43,136 nucleotides of DNA, from positions 1 to 43,136 of the forward strand of contig NZ_JAFBFD010000028.1 in NCBI RefSeq assembly GCF_016909125.1. Direction: 5' to 3'. The position numbers were made by a program, and so were the translations under genes. The notes below the pieces were generated by a model. That model saw only the letters and a program-made list of their open reading frames with translations, was not told the DNA's origin and made no database searches. Positions within the stretch are counted from its first letter, which is position 1; each line of letters starts with the position of its first letter. The stretch comes from Enterococcus lemanii. GTDB lineage: Bacteria; Bacillota; Bacilli; Lactobacillales; Enterococcaceae. This document shows, piece after piece, positions 6,182 to 19,405 of the stretch.

Positions 6182-9100
6182 TTAATCGTTTTTTTCTATT
6201 TTTGCGCGAATTTTCTCTTCATCACCTGACAAGCGAGCATAATTATAAAACCGCGTCTGTGCATCTTGCGTAGTTTTAGCAAATAGTTGAATTGCTTCTG
6301 CTGGATAGTTCTTCTCAAGTGAAGAAAAACGGGTTTGTGTACGTAAAAAATCAGGCAGTTTACTAAATTCAGGTTTTTTAAAGTCTAAACTCATTGGTCT
6401 CTTCCCTTTTTCACGCAATAACGGGTTGTAGCGATATAAAGACCAGTAACCTGAATGAACAGCGTCTTGTGCTTCTTTAATCGACTGACGCATCCCACCA
6501 ACTAGTCCATGTGCAATACATGGCGTATAAGCAATAATAATTGAAGGTCCTGGGAATTTTTCGGCTTCTTCAAATGCGCGAATCGTTTGCATTTGGTTTG
6601 CTCCTGAAGCAATTTGCGCTACATAAACATTGCCATACGTCATCGCCATCATCCCTAAATCTTTTTTTGAAACATACTTTCCATTGGCTGCAAATTTCGC
6701 AATCGCAGCTAATGGCGTTGCTTTTGAAACTTGTCCTCCGGTATTTGAGTAGACTTCATTATCAAGTACAAGCAAATTAACATCTGCCCCTGAGGCTAAA
6801 ACATGATCAATGCCGCCATAACCAATATCATAGGCCCAGCCATCTCCCCCAATCATCCATTGGCTAGGTTTCACAAATAAATCTTTTTGCGCTAAAATTT
6901 CTAGCAAAACAGGTTGTTGACTTACTTCTGCTTTTAAGGCTGCGATTAGTTTTTGTGCCCGTTGCTGGGTTCCTTCACTCACTGTTAAATGTGTCACCCA
7001 ATCCGTCATTTGTTCAGCAAGTTCTGAAGAAATAGGAACCGTTGCTATTATTTCACTCATCTTTTGTGCAAGTGCTTCACGACGCGTTAAATTCGCTAAA
7101 AACATTCCATAGCCAAACTCTGCATTGTCCTCTAATAAAGAATTTGACCATGCTGGCCCTTGTCCTTTATCATTCGTTGTATACGGTGAAACAGGAGCCG
7201 CCGCGCCCCAAATGGAAGAACAACCGGTCGCATTAGCAATCATCATCCGATCACCATACATTTGCGTGAGTAATTTAACGTATGGCGTTTCTCCGCAACC
7301 TGAACAAGCACTTGAAAATTCTAACAATGGTTTTTCAAATTGCGTCCCTAAAACCGTTCCCGGACGAGCGGGGTTTTCTTTTTGACGTAAAGTCATTGAA
7401 AAAGCCCAATTCATTGCTTCTTCTTTTTGCTCTTCGTAAGGTTTCATCACCAGCGCTTTCCCTTTGGCAGGACAAGCTTCAACACATAGTCCACAGCCGG
7501 TACAATCTTCAATCGAAACTTGAATCCGGTACTTCAGCCCATTTTTCCCACGCATTTCGCGAACAATATAGTCTTCAGGTGCGTCTTTCATTTCCTCTTC
7601 GTCTGCTAAGAAAGGACGGATGGCAGCGTGTGGACAGACAAAAGCACATTCATTACACATGGTACAACGATCGCTTAACCATTCTGGTACTTCCAAAGCG
7701 ATACCACGCTTTTCAACAGCCGTCGTTCCTAAAGGCATATTTCCTTCTGTCATTTGATTTTGAATTAAAGTCCCCACGCTTAAAGAATTCCCTTCTAAGG
7801 CATTCACGGGTTCAACAACCTCGCGAACGTAACGATTCGTGTTCGTTGATTTTTTCTCGACTACCTCAATTGTACGCCACTCATTAGGCACCTCGAATTT
7901 TTGAAGCAATTCAATGGTACGATCAATCGCCGCCAGATTAATTGCTACAATTTTATCTGACTTATGTCCATAAGCTTTGTGCGCCTCTTCTTTAAGGAGT
8001 GAAATGATTTCTTCTTCTGGAAGGATTTTAGTTAGTTGGAAAAAAGCCGTCTGCATAATGGTATTAATCCGATTACGTAACCCTGTTTCCATCGCTAGCT
8101 GCATGGCATTAATTGTATAAAATTGAATTTCATTTTCAGCTAAATAACGTTTCATCGCTTTAGGTAAAAACTTCTCAATTTGCTCCTTATTCCAAGTCGT
8201 ATTCAGTAAGAAAGTGCCCCCTTTTTTCAAACCTTTTAACACATCATAACTATGAATATAAGCAGGTGTATGGCACGCAATAAAATCAGCATGGTCAATT
8301 AAATAAGCAGAACGAATTGGTTTAGCGCCAAAACGCAAATGTGAAACCGTTAAACCACCTGATTTTTTTGAATCATAATAAAAATATCCTTGGATAAATT
8401 GATCCGTTTTTTCGCCAATTAATTTAATACTAGCTTTGTTGGCTCCGACCGTTCCATCTGAACCAAATCCCCAAAATTTCGCTTGGAAAATCTCTTTTTC
8501 AGTTAAGTCCATTCGCCCCTTCGTTGGAAGCGATAGGTGCGTGATATCATCTTGAATCCCAATCGTAAAACGGTTTTTTTGTTCACTTCTTGGCCGACGA
8601 AGTTCATCAAAAACAGCAACAATTTGATCAGGTGTTGTATCCTTTGAACCTAAGCCATAGCGTCCGCCAATAACAATTGGCCGCAATTCTGAATCATACA
8701 ACGCACTTTGAACGTCAAGTAACAATGGCTCCCCACCTGCTCCAGGTTCTTTGCTCCGATCTAAGACGGCTAAACTTTTGACAGTAGTCGGTATTTTATT
8801 TAAAAATTCACGGATTGGAAATGGTCGATACAAATGAATATTAATAAACCCAACTTTTCGCCCTTGCGCTGTTAAATAGTCAATGGTTTGTTCAATTGTT
8901 TGCGCGACCGATCCAATGCTAACAATCACTTCTTGTGCATCGCTTGCCCCATAGTAATTAACTAACTCATAGTTTGTCCCTCGCAAGTGATTGATTTGAT
9001 CCATATATTTTTGAACAATTGCTGGCAACGCGTCATAGTAAGAGTTGATTGTTTCTCTTTGTTGAAAGTGGATATCAGGGTTTTGATTTGTTCCACTGAC

Positions 9101-9733
9101 GGTTGGTTGATTTGGATTCATTGCACGCTTGCGGAAATTTAATAATGCTTCTTCATTGATTAATGGTTTTAAGTCTGCGTAGTCAATCACGTCAATTTTT
9201 TGAATTTCATGACTTGTTCGAAAACCATCAAAAAAGTTCAAAATAGGCAATCGCGCTTCTAGAGTTGCTAAGTGCGACACAGCTGATAAATCCATCACTT
9301 CTTGTACACTACTTTGTGCAAGCATGACAAATCCTGTCTGACGAGCAGCCATCACATCCGAATGATCCCCAAAAATATTTAAAGCATTCGTTGTTAAAGC
9401 ACGACTGGCTACGTGAAATACGCTTGGTAAGAGCTCACCAGCGATTTTATACATATTGGGCAACATTAATAAAAGCCCTTGTGAAGCAGTGTATGTAGTT
9501 GTTAGGGCGCCCGTTTTTAACGAACCATGTACTACGCCAGCTGCTCCAGCCTCTGATTGCATCTCAACAATTTTAACGACTTGTCCAAATAAATTCTTTT
9601 TGCCTTCAGCAGCCCATTGATCAACCAGCTCGGCCATTGTTGAACTTGGCGTAATTGGATAAATCGCTGCTAATTCAGTGAAGGCATAGGAAATATAGGC
9701 TGCCGCTGTATTTCCATCCATCATTGCTTTCAT
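6182..9733 (-). CDS. nifJ: Pyruvate:ferredoxin (flavodoxin) oxidoreductase
   Basis: 1183 residues, full length for the single-chain homodimeric enzyme. It oxidises pyruvate with CoA to acetyl-CoA and CO2, reducing ferredoxin or flavodoxin. Visible parts: N-terminal thiamine-diphosphate pyrimidine-binding domain (AIYPITPSSTMAE, EAGAAGVVHG), gamma and CoA-binding regions, two [4Fe-4S] motifs (CTMCNECAFVCP and CTGCGLCVEACP), the cysteine of CSGCGETPY that helps bind the third cluster, and the C-terminal thiamine-diphosphate motif GDGWAYDIGYGG...DNEVYSNTGG. Start is ATG with AGAGAGG upstream. It is a monocistronic gene between two terminators. Most lactic acid bacteria use pyruvate dehydrogenase or pyruvate-formate lyase, so a complete copy is notable. 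No ferredoxin or flavodoxin gene is adjacent. Confidence 0.95.
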   Translation of the reverse strand: MKAMMDGNTAAAYISYAFTELAAIYPITPSSTMAELVDQWAAEGKKNLFGQVVKIVEMQSEAGAAGVVHGSLKTGALTTTYTASQGLLLMLPNMYKIAGELLPSVFHVASRALTTNALNIFGDHSDVMAARQTGFVMLAQSSVQEVMDLSAVSHLATLEARLPILNFFDGFRTSHEIQKIDVIDYADLKPLINEEALLNFRKRAMNPNQPTVSGTNQNPDIHFQQRETINSYYDALPAIVQKYMDQINHLRGTNYELVNYYGASDAQEVIVSIGSVAQTIEQTIDYLTAQGRKVGFINIHLYRPFPIREFLNKIPTTVKSLAVLDRSKEPGAGGEPLLLDVQSALYDSELRPIVIGGRYGLGSKDTTPDQIVAVFDELRRPRSEQKNRFTIGIQDDITHLSLPTKGRMDLTEKEIFQAKFWGFGSDGTVGANKASIKLIGEKTDQFIQGYFYYDSKKSGGLTVSHLRFGAKPIRSAYLIDHADFIACHTPAYIHSYDVLKGLKKGGTFLLNTTWNKEQIEKFLPKAMKRYLAENEIQFYTINAMQLAMETGLRNRINTIMQTAFFQLTKILPEEEIISLLKEEAHKAYGHKSDKIVAINLAAIDRTIELLQKFEVPNEWRTIEVVEKKSTNTNRYVREVVEPVNALEGNSLSVGTLIQNQMTEGNMPLGTTAVEKRGIALEVPEWLSDRCTMCNECAFVCPHAAIRPFLADEEEMKDAPEDYIVREMRGKNGLKYRIQVSIEDCTGCGLCVEACPAKGKALVMKPYEEQKEEAMNWAFSMTLRQKENPARPGTVLGTQFEKPLLEFSSACSGCGETPYVKLLTQMYGDRMMIANATGCSSIWGAAAPVSPYTTNDKGQGPAWSNSLLEDNAEFGYGMFLANLTRREALAQKMSEIIATVPISSELAEQMTDWVTHLTVSEGTQQRAQKLIAALKAEVSQQPVLLEILAQKDLFVKPSQWMIGGDGWAYDIGYGGIDHVLASGADVNLLVLDNEVYSNTGGQVSKATPLAAIAKFAANGKYVSKKDLGMMAMTYGNVYVAQIASGANQMQTIRAFEEAEKFPGPSIIIAYTPCIAHGLVGGMRQSIKEAQDAVHSGYWSLYRYNPLLREKGKRPMSLDFKKPEFSKLPDFLRTQTRFSSLEKNYPAEAIQLFAKTTQDAQTRFYNYARLSGDEEKIRAKIEKND

Positions 9734-9837
9734 TGTTTAAACCTCTCTTTATTTCTTTTGCTTGTATTTTATTTCACTACGGTTAGCCTAACACAAAAAA
9801 ACAAAAATGCGCTACTTTTTTATAAAAAATTGCAAAT

Positions 9838-9867
9838 AAAAAAACCACTAAAATGAGTGGTTTTTTT
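9838..9867 (-). terminator. Terminator after the ntp operon
   Basis: Arms 9838-9849 and 9856-9867 (AAAAAAACCACT and complement) with a 6-base loop; it begins 3 bases after the ntpJ stop. Confidence 0.85.
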
Positions 9868-9870
9868 AAG

Positions 9871-11226
9871 CTAACCAATAATCACGGTCTCTTCAGGGTA
9901 TTTAAAAGTTGATTTTCGATTTAAATTACGTGTCACCAAGGAAAAAGCAACGGTCATAATTCCTACCCGGCCAATAAACATTAAAGAAATAATAATCAAT
10001 TTTCCAATCGTTGTTAGTTGAGGTGTTAAGCCCATCGTTAGCCCAACAGTTCCTAAAGCAGAAACGACTTCAAAAACAATATACTCCAGACCAAGTTCGT
10101 TTACGTCGGGAACCGTTTCTGTAATCGATAAGATCATGGTACTGGCTATAACTAGAGATAGTAGCAAGAAAAACAAAACTAACGCACGAGAAATGGTTGA
10201 TTCCTTAATTGTTCGTCCACGAAACTCAGTATGCTCTTTTCCTTTAAAAATATTCACGACTTTAATTAGTAAGACACCAAAAGTTGTGGTCTTAAAGCCA
10301 CCCGCAGTTGAGCCTGAAGTCCCTCCAATAAACATTAAAATAATTGTTAATAAAAGGCCGGCATGTGACATTGAAAAATAGTCAATTGAATAAAATCCAG
10401 CGGTTCGAGGCGTTACTGACATAAACACCGTATTAAAAAAACGAACAATAGCATTCCCTTCGACTAGCATGGCACTGTTGTTTTCTACCAGTAAGAAGCC
10501 TAAGGTGCCACCTACCAAAAGAACAGTCGTCACCATCAAGGCAATTTGACTATGTAAGCTTAAGCGTTTTTCTTTTTTATAATCAAGGACATCATACCAA
10601 ACAATAAAACCTAAACCACCTGAAATAATTAAGGCGCTAATCACCGATAAAACCCAAGGATCATGTTGAAATTGGCTCAGACTATCACCAAAAATATCAA
10701 AACCCGCATTGCAAAAAGCTGAAGTTGCATGAAAAAAACTATACCAAATACCACTTTTCAGGCCAAAACGAGGGATAAAATCAATAGCTAATAAAATAAA
10801 GCCTAGAAATTGAATAAAGAATGCATTCTTCATAATATAAATCATTAAACTAAGTTCACCGGATTGAGTTTCAATATTAAGTGATTGTTTTAAAGCAATT
10901 CGCATCCCTAATCCAATTTTTTTCCGTGTCAACAAGTAGAAAAGAACGGGTAAACACATAAAGCCAAGTCCACCAATTTCAATCAAAATAAGAATAACCA
11001 CCTTGCCAAAGAAGCTCCAATGGCCTGCAGTTGACAAAGTGGTTAAGCCTGTCACACAAGTTGCAGACGTTGCAGTAAATAACGCATCTAGGAAATTCGT
11101 AAATTCACCTGAACGCGAGGATATCGGCAAACTTAATAATGTCGTACCGATTATAATCACTGCAAAAAAACCGAGTGAAATGAACTGTGGTGTCGTAATA
11201 TTTAAGCGTTTCTTTTTGAAGATCAT
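9871..11226 (-). CDS. ntpJ: KtrB/TrkH-type K+ transporter subunit (NtpJ)
   Basis: 451 residues, integral membrane protein of the SKT (TrkH/KtrB/HKT) family with repeated M1-P-M2 units; the first pore loop is recognisable around ATCVTGLTTLSTAG, and later loops around TSAFCNAGFD, MSVTPRTAGF and VVSALGTVGLT. In E. hirae NtpJ is the Na+-linked K+ uptake system (KtrII) encoded at the end of the V-ATPase operon. Here it is likewise the last gene, 24 bases after ntpD, and a terminator follows at once. The E. hirae operon has a small ntpH gene between ntpD and ntpJ; there is no room for it here. No cytoplasmic KtrA partner is present in the window. Confidence 0.92.
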   Translation of the reverse strand: MIFKKKRLNITTPQFISLGFFAVIIIGTTLLSLPISSRSGEFTNFLDALFTATSATCVTGLTTLSTAGHWSFFGKVVILILIEIGGLGFMCLPVLFYLLTRKKIGLGMRIALKQSLNIETQSGELSLMIYIMKNAFFIQFLGFILLAIDFIPRFGLKSGIWYSFFHATSAFCNAGFDIFGDSLSQFQHDPWVLSVISALIISGGLGFIVWYDVLDYKKEKRLSLHSQIALMVTTVLLVGGTLGFLLVENNSAMLVEGNAIVRFFNTVFMSVTPRTAGFYSIDYFSMSHAGLLLTIILMFIGGTSGSTAGGFKTTTFGVLLIKVVNIFKGKEHTEFRGRTIKESTISRALVLFFLLLSLVIASTMILSITETVPDVNELGLEYIVFEVVSALGTVGLTMGLTPQLTTIGKLIIISLMFIGRVGIMTVAFSLVTRNLNRKSTFKYPEETVIIG

Positions 11227-11250
11227 GTGACCGCCTCACTTTATGGATAA

Positions 11251-11880
11251 TTACTTCCTCATGTTTTTAACTTTTATCATCCGTGTCACACCAGCTCTTT
11301 CACTTTCTTCTAGTTTCATTTTAATGAAATAGATTGTCTCTTCTAACTCAGGAATCGTCATATATTCCAAAGCATTTACTCGACGGCGTGTTTTTTCAAT
11401 TTCTTCAGCCATTAGCTGACAAGTCTTCTCAATTTCAGTTAATTCAAGTAATTTAGGCAATACGTTCGTAAATTTGTCGATGGATTCATCTAAAGGCATA
11501 TTGGAATTTAAAAAGCCATATTCTAAAGGAGTATTAATATATTGCTCATCATACTCGAAATTCATCACAGGTACAACAACACTCATAATATTTTTTTTCG
11601 AAATATCTAAAGAAACATTTGTAGCCGGTAAGATAAATAACTCTTCGATAAAGTGTTCATTTAATGTTGCATTGGCTAAACGAAAAGCTCGCATCGCCTC
11701 AATCATTTCTACCTCAGTTTCTTTACGAAGTGTATTGTTTTTACGAATCAATAAAATAAATTGCCGCATTAACTCATCTTGTTTGTCTTTTAATAATTTA
11801 TGTCCGCGCTTAGCTGTGCCCAGTTGTTTAGACAACCGAGCTAGCTCCATGCGCGTAGGATTTACATTTCTAATCGCCAT
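11251..11880 (-). CDS. ntpD: V-type ATPase subunit D (central stalk)
   Basis: 209 residues from the ATG at 11880 ([16 protein letters not shown]), which has an AGAGGT ribosome site and matches the start of family members; an upstream in-frame start would add 11 unlikely residues. Subunit D is a long antiparallel coiled coil forming the rotor shaft inside the A3B3 head. The sequence [16 protein letters not shown] is highly conserved in V/A-ATPase D subunits. It starts 4 bases after the ntpB stop. Confidence 0.95.
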   Translation of the reverse strand: MAIRNVNPTRMELARLSKQLGTAKRGHKLLKDKQDELMRQFILLIRKNNTLRKETEVEMIEAMRAFRLANATLNEHFIEELFILPATNVSLDISKKNIMSVVVPVMNFEYDEQYINTPLEYGFLNSNMPLDESIDKFTNVLPKLLELTEIEKTCQLMAEEIEKTRRRVNALEYMTIPELEETIYFIKMKLEESERAGVTRMIKVKNMRK

Positions 11881-11884
11881 TTTT

Positions 11885-13261
11885 CTACCTCTTTTCTGGC
11901 AGATATTCGTCAATCATCTCATCTTTAATGCGCTTCAACTCCGTTCTTGGAAGCATATTAAGTAGTTCCCAACCAAGATTTAACGTTTCAACAATTGAAC
12001 GATTGACTTGATACCCTTGATTTACGTATTGGGTTTCAAAACGATCGGCAAATTGCGCATAAATTCGATCTGTCTCTGATAAAGCAGACTCCCCTAACAC
12101 AACAGCTAATTCTTTTGCTTGTTTGCCTTGTGCATAGGCTGAGAAAAGTTGGTTCATCGTTGCCGCATGATCCCCTCTTGTTTTACCTTCGCCTGTTCCT
12201 TTATCTTTTAGCCGTGATAAAGATGGTAAAACGTCAATTGGTGGTTGAATCCCCTTTTTATATAAATCGCGCGATAAAATAATTTGACCTTCTGTAATAT
12301 AACCAGTTAAGTCAGGGATTGGGTGCGTTTTGTCATCTTCTGGCATCGTTAGTATAGGAATTTGAGTAACGGATCCTTTTAATCCACGAATCCGGCCTGC
12401 TCGTTCATATAAAGTCGCTAAGTTTGTATATAAGTACCCTGGATAGCCACGACGTCCTGGTACTTCACGACGTGCGGCTGAAATCTCCCGTAAGGCTTCG
12501 CAATAGTTTGTCATATCGGTCATAATAACTAAAACATGCATGCCTTTTTCATATGCTAAATATTCAGCAGCGGTTAAAGCCATTTTAGGCGTTGCAATCC
12601 GTTCAATTGCTGGATCATTGGCTAAGTTCATAAAGACAACGGAGCGATCAATCGCGCCTGTTTGACGGAAATTTTCCATAAAATATTCGGCTTCTTCAAA
12701 GGTAATTCCAATACCAGCAAAAACAACCGCGAAATCATCATCGGTATTCAAGACGGCTGCTTGTCGGGCAATTTGAGCGGCTAATTCTTTATGGGGTAAA
12801 CCAGAACCTGAGAAAACAGGTAACTTTTGTCCACGAACTAAAGTATTTAAATGGTCAATTGAAGAAATCCCTGTTTGAATAAATTCATCTGGATAATCGC
12901 GCGAAACAGGGTTAATTACTTCACCGTTAATGTCCATCATTTTTTCAGGTAATATTTCAGCGCCGCCATCACGAACTCGACCTAAGCCATCAAAAATACG
13001 ACCGACCATATCTTCTGAAACACCTAATTGTAATGGATGACCTAAAAAGCGAACCGTGGAATCTCTTAAGTTAATTCCACTTGTCCCTTCAAAAATTTGA
13101 ACAAGTGCTTTATCCTCTTGAATTTCAAGTACTTGACCTTGGCGAATTTCACCATTTTGCAAGCGGACTTCAATTAATTCTTCGTACTTGACTCCCGAAA
13201 CACGATCCACTGCCATTAAAGGGCCTACGACTTCGCCAATGGTTTTATATTCTTTAATCAA
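11885..13261 (-). CDS. ntpB: V-type ATPase subunit B (regulatory nucleotide-binding subunit)
   Basis: 458 residues, the same length as the E. hirae protein as I recall it and nearly collinear with it. It forms the non-catalytic partner in the A3B3 hexamer; a canonical P-loop is absent, as expected ([11 protein letters not shown] lies in its place). The start codon is TTG: the sequence reads GGAGGG, 7 bases, then TTG, and [18 protein letters not shown] matches the family start, so the unusual start is well supported. It begins 1 base after the ntpA stop and its ribosome site lies within the last ntpA codons. Confidence 0.95.
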   Translation of the reverse strand: MIKEYKTIGEVVGPLMAVDRVSGVKYEELIEVRLQNGEIRQGQVLEIQEDKALVQIFEGTSGINLRDSTVRFLGHPLQLGVSEDMVGRIFDGLGRVRDGGAEILPEKMMDINGEVINPVSRDYPDEFIQTGISSIDHLNTLVRGQKLPVFSGSGLPHKELAAQIARQAAVLNTDDDFAVVFAGIGITFEEAEYFMENFRQTGAIDRSVVFMNLANDPAIERIATPKMALTAAEYLAYEKGMHVLVIMTDMTNYCEALREISAARREVPGRRGYPGYLYTNLATLYERAGRIRGLKGSVTQIPILTMPEDDKTHPIPDLTGYITEGQIILSRDLYKKGIQPPIDVLPSLSRLKDKGTGEGKTRGDHAATMNQLFSAYAQGKQAKELAVVLGESALSETDRIYAQFADRFETQYVNQGYQVNRSIVETLNLGWELLNMLPRTELKRIKDEMIDEYLPEKR

Positions 13262-13262
13262 A

Positions 13263-15035
13263 TTAAAGCCCTCCTTTTTGTAAAATTTCTTTTAGCGTTT
13301 CACGAATTTCATTTTCTAATTGTGTAATTTTAACAAGCTCATTTTCTGAAACATACTTCATTCGTGCAATTTTATCACGTAATTGGATCGTACCTTCCAT
13401 AATTTCAGGTAAATACGCACCTAGTTCTAAAGCTTTTTGGCCTTCCGTATGGAAATGCAAGATAGTATGTAGCATATGAAACTGTTTTTCTCTTGAGGTA
13501 AAGGTATCGACCTCATCAAAGGCATTTTGTTGCAAATAATCTTCCCGAATTTGTTTTGCTGTTTCAAGGGTTAATTGGTCTTTTGCTGACAAGGAATCAA
13601 TACCGACTAAACGAACAATCTCATTTAACTCGGATTCTTTTTGTAAAATACGCATTGCTTCAGTTACTAGCTCTGACCACTCCACTTGTAATTGTTGATC
13701 TAAGTATTCACCGACTTCATTTAAATACAAAGAATAACTCTTTAACCAATCAATTGAAGGGAAATGTCTTTGTTGTGCAAGTAGCGAGTCTAATCCCCAA
13801 AAAACTTTTACGACACGTAAAGTATTTTGAGTAACTGGCTCTGAAATATCTCCCCCAGAAGGTGAGACGGCACTAATCGCAGTAATACTTCCTTCATTAC
13901 GTTGTGTACCTAGCGTAATCACGCGTCCCGCACGTTCATAATATTCTGCTAGACGACTTCCTAAGTACGCAGGATAGCCCTCATCGCCTGGCATTTCTTC
14001 TAAGCGACCAGACATCTCACGTAAAGCCTCAGCCCAACGCGAAGTAGAATCCGCCATAATCGCAACAGAATAGCCCATATCGCGGAAATACTCAGCAATT
14101 GTAATTCCTGTATAAATAGAGGCTTCTCGAGCAGCAACGGGCATGTTTGAAGTGTTGGCGATTAAAACCGTACGTTCCATCAAAGATTCTCCTGTTTTTG
14201 GGTCAATCAATTCAGGAAACTCATTCATTACGTCGGTCATCTCATTCCCGCGCTCACCGCAACCAACATAAACAACTAAATCGACATCCGCCCATTTAGC
14301 AATTTGATGTTGTACAACTGTTTTCCCTGCCCCAAACGGACCTGGAACGGCTGCAGCACCACCTTTAGTAACAGGGAAGAACGTATCAATCACTCGTTGC
14401 CCTGTAATCATTGGGACGTTTGGATTGATTTTTTCTCGCACCGGTCGTGCTTTACGAACCGGCCATTTTTGTAACATGGTAATTTCTTTTTCACCGTTAT
14501 CTGATTGAATAACGGCAATTTTCTCATCAATTGTATAATCGCCACTCGTAATTTCAATGATTGTCCCTTTTAGGCCGATTGGAACCATAATCTTGTGCGC
14601 GATGACTTTTGTTTCTTGTACGACACCTAAAATATCACCTGGTTCTACTTGATCGCCTACTTTGGCACTTGCTTGAAAAGACCATTTCTTTTGATGATCC
14701 AAAGCTGGCAATTGCACGCCACGACCTAAGAAATTACTCTTTGTTTTTTCAGCAAAAACGTCAAGCGGTCGTTGAATACCATCAAACATTTGGCTGATGA
14801 TTCCTGGTGCTAGTTCAACGGACAACGCCTCACCTGTTGATCGTACAGGTTCGCCGGGTCCGATTCCTGCTGTTTCTTCGTAAACCTGAATCGATGCAAT
14901 ATCGCCTCGCATCTCAATAATTTCGCCCACAACACCTAAATCGCCAACATAACAAATATCTTGAATACTTGCATGTCCCATGTTTCGAGCCATTACTAAG
15001 GGACCTGATACTTTTATAATTGTCCCAACTTCCAT
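13263..15035 (-). CDS. ntpA: V-type ATPase catalytic subunit A
   Basis: 590 residues from the ATG at 15035 ([18 protein letters not shown]), chosen because it matches the E. hirae NtpA start and has AAGGGAG upstream; a longer frame adds 16 residues without support. Walker A is GPFGAGKT; other conserved parts are [43 protein letters not shown] and [15 protein letters not shown]. It hydrolyses ATP in the A3B3 head and drives ion pumping through the membrane rotor. Confidence 0.97.
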   Translation of the reverse strand: MEVGTIIKVSGPLVMARNMGHASIQDICYVGDLGVVGEIIEMRGDIASIQVYEETAGIGPGEPVRSTGEALSVELAPGIISQMFDGIQRPLDVFAEKTKSNFLGRGVQLPALDHQKKWSFQASAKVGDQVEPGDILGVVQETKVIAHKIMVPIGLKGTIIEITSGDYTIDEKIAVIQSDNGEKEITMLQKWPVRKARPVREKINPNVPMITGQRVIDTFFPVTKGGAAAVPGPFGAGKTVVQHQIAKWADVDLVVYVGCGERGNEMTDVMNEFPELIDPKTGESLMERTVLIANTSNMPVAAREASIYTGITIAEYFRDMGYSVAIMADSTSRWAEALREMSGRLEEMPGDEGYPAYLGSRLAEYYERAGRVITLGTQRNEGSITAISAVSPSGGDISEPVTQNTLRVVKVFWGLDSLLAQQRHFPSIDWLKSYSLYLNEVGEYLDQQLQVEWSELVTEAMRILQKESELNEIVRLVGIDSLSAKDQLTLETAKQIREDYLQQNAFDEVDTFTSREKQFHMLHTILHFHTEGQKALELGAYLPEIMEGTIQLRDKIARMKYVSENELVKITQLENEIRETLKEILQKGGL

Positions 15036-15048
15036 TTGATCCGCTCCC

Positions 15049-15360
15049 TTATAAAATATTTTGTCCAACTGCTTTTTCGACATTTTTTTGAATTTCGTTT
15101 AAACCGATGCCTTTTGTCCCATCATGATCAGGTATTAACACAACTGCGGGTGTGAGGTGTTGCTTTAATGCCGCAATTTGTTGTGGAATTTGTTTCGCAC
15201 AAGTTTCTGTAATATAAATCACGCCATATTTTTCAGCAACCATTTTTTCTAATGCTTGTTTAATTGCTGCTTCGTTAATTCCATAATGGACAGAAAAACC
15301 AAATAATTTGAAAGGCATTATCGATTCTTTATCACCAATTACTCCAATTTTATAAGTCAT
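15049..15360 (-). CDS. ntpG: V-type ATPase subunit F (NtpG)
   Basis: 103 residues starting [17 protein letters not shown], the typical start of V/A-ATPase subunit F. The small Rossmann-like protein binds the DF rotor shaft. An earlier in-frame start would lie deep within ntpC. The ATG overlaps the ntpC stop within ATGACTTATAA, which suggests translational coupling. Confidence 0.93.
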   Translation of the reverse strand: MTYKIGVIGDKESIMPFKLFGFSVHYGINEAAIKQALEKMVAEKYGVIYITETCAKQIPQQIAALKQHLTPAVVLIPDHDGTKGIGLNEIQKNVEKAVGQNIL

Positions 15361-16342
15361 AAAGCAAACGCATCCTTTCTCTAATTGCTTCTTCCGTAAA
15401 GCCACTTCTTTTACCTACAATAATTAAACGCAAGTTCATGACTTCGATATCTTTTGCATTTAAAAAAGCCATTAACGGTAGAGGTCCAAATGCTTGCGTT
15501 TGAGCAATTTGCAAAACCTTTGTTAAGTAATTATCTTTTAAAATATTAACTTTAGCAAAATCAATTGTTTTATCCGTCAATGCAGGACCTAACAACTCAC
15601 CGTATTTTGACTGTCTAATATAATCAATAAAAACACTTAATGGTTGTTGGGCAAAAGAAAGCAATTCTTCTTTGTCAAAACTTCCCATACTAGAGACAAC
15701 GGTTGTCATAAATGCATAGGTTCTTTTTTGCAGTAAGCAACGAGCGGTTGTCGTAATGTTTAATAAATCAATTGATTGAATGACTTCCTCAAGTAATTCT
15801 GCATCATTTAGCTGTTCTGCAATCCGACGTTGTTCTCTATAGTAATACCGATCATAAATGACATCAATTCCTTGCAGTATTTTTGATTCTTCAAAATACT
15901 GCCGGACTTCTTTAATACACTGAATGATGGTTTTAGGTAAAACACTTGATTCACCGGTCTGAATCGCACTTCTTAAGTCTTCAATGGTATAAAAGCCATC
16001 AGGGATGAACAAATAATCATAATTTTCCTTGATTTTTTCTCCCTTAGTTATAATTTTCAAATTATGAAAAGTAAAGCGCATTGTATATAACCAAACGAGT
16101 TCTGGATAAGGAACGATTTCGATGAGTTCTTCATAAGTTTGTACCAATTCTTGATTTAACGACTGTTCAAAATCATATTGATAATTTTCTGTTAAGTATT
16201 TTCCATAAACAGTTGGTGTTAAAATTTCAGCAATTTTTTGAAATGAATTGGCTTGAATTAATTGTTCGAATTGTTCTTTTGAAAGCAATTCATTTTCCTT
16301 GATACGAACAATTGGATTGACGGTATGATAACTATTCTTCAT
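15350..16342 (-). CDS. ntpC: V-type ATPase subunit C/d (rotor socket, NtpC)
   Basis: 330 residues, close to the usual length of this subunit. It is an all-helical funnel-shaped protein joining the DF shaft to the NtpK ring. The family signs are the N-terminal VRIKENELLSKEQFEQLI and the C-terminal NLRLIIVGKRSGFTEEAIRERM. The ATG has GGAGGGG upstream. It lies between ntpE and ntpG as in E. hirae. Confidence 0.93.
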   Translation of the reverse strand: MKNSYHTVNPIVRIKENELLSKEQFEQLIQANSFQKIAEILTPTVYGKYLTENYQYDFEQSLNQELVQTYEELIEIVPYPELVWLYTMRFTFHNLKIITKGEKIKENYDYLFIPDGFYTIEDLRSAIQTGESSVLPKTIIQCIKEVRQYFEESKILQGIDVIYDRYYYREQRRIAEQLNDAELLEEVIQSIDLLNITTTARCLLQKRTYAFMTTVVSSMGSFDKEELLSFAQQPLSVFIDYIRQSKYGELLGPALTDKTIDFAKVNILKDNYLTKVLQIAQTQAFGPLPLMAFLNAKDIEVMNLRLIIVGKRSGFTEEAIRERMRLLYDL

Positions 16343-16353
16343 TTCACCCCTCC

Positions 16354-16938
16354 TTATGAAAATAAGACTTGCATAAATTCTCTTCCTTTGTTTCTACGCT
16401 CTTCTGTTAATAGATCTCGATATAAAAAGTTGTACTGCACGCCTTCATGTTCGATTAAAAAGCCGTACTCTAAAACAGCGCTTGGTGAAGCTAAAGTGAG
16501 CTTTTTGTTTTGCTTATTTGCAACTTCTTCAAGCCATTCTTTTGGGTAAGTACCGTTTTCAACAAGGCCACCTGGAATGAATACCCCTTTTGTTATCGCT
16601 AGTTTTGCTAAAACAACTTCCGCAAAGGTGCGGTGTTGCGCTAGTGTCCATTGTGTCATTTCAGTATGAGCTTCTTCAAATAATTTTTCTAAATAGGCTT
16701 GCTTTTTTTTCAAAATTTCTTGTCGATTTTCGACTTCTAAACGGTTCTTTTGTTGTTGGAATCTTTTTTGCATTTGTTCTGTTTGTTTGACAAGTTGCTG
16801 TTCGTGCTCTTGCATTATTTTTCTTTGCTCAACCAAAAAATTTGTATCAATTTCAGCTAAACGATTTTTTTCAAACTCTTGTCGTTCGGCCTGTGCTTGC
16901 TCATTGATTTTTCCAATTATTTTTTGAATTGCATCCAT
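16354..16938 (-). CDS. ntpE: V-type ATPase peripheral stalk subunit E
   Basis: 194 residues from the ATG at 16938 (MDAIQKIIGKINEQAQAE), which has GGAG 8 bases upstream; an upstream in-frame start adds seven residues overlapping this ribosome site. The N-terminal half is a long charged coiled coil rich in Q, E and K, and the C-terminal half is the globular domain that binds the A3B3 head. It pairs with the product of ntpF to form the stator stalks. Confidence 0.93.
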   Translation of the reverse strand: MDAIQKIIGKINEQAQAERQEFEKNRLAEIDTNFLVEQRKIMQEHEQQLVKQTEQMQKRFQQQKNRLEVENRQEILKKKQAYLEKLFEEAHTEMTQWTLAQHRTFAEVVLAKLAITKGVFIPGGLVENGTYPKEWLEEVANKQNKKLTLASPSAVLEYGFLIEHEGVQYNFLYRDLLTEERRNKGREFMQVLFS

Positions 16939-16962
16939 AGAACTCGCTCCTTTTTTCAAAAA

Positions 16963-19394
<2,432 letters not shown>

Positions 19395-19405
<11 letters not shown>

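Noticed and set aside
7282-7887. 201-codon open frame on the + strand
   Set aside because: It is fully antisense to nifJ, whose frame has all expected motifs; no ribosome site or family match.
9782-9792. GTTAG-C-CTAAC palindrome upstream of nifJ, considered as a redox (Rex-like) operator
   Set aside because: It does not fit the Rex consensus and is too short to call.
11474-11965. 163-codon open frame on the + strand
   Set aside because: Antisense to ntpD and ntpB, both clearly identified.
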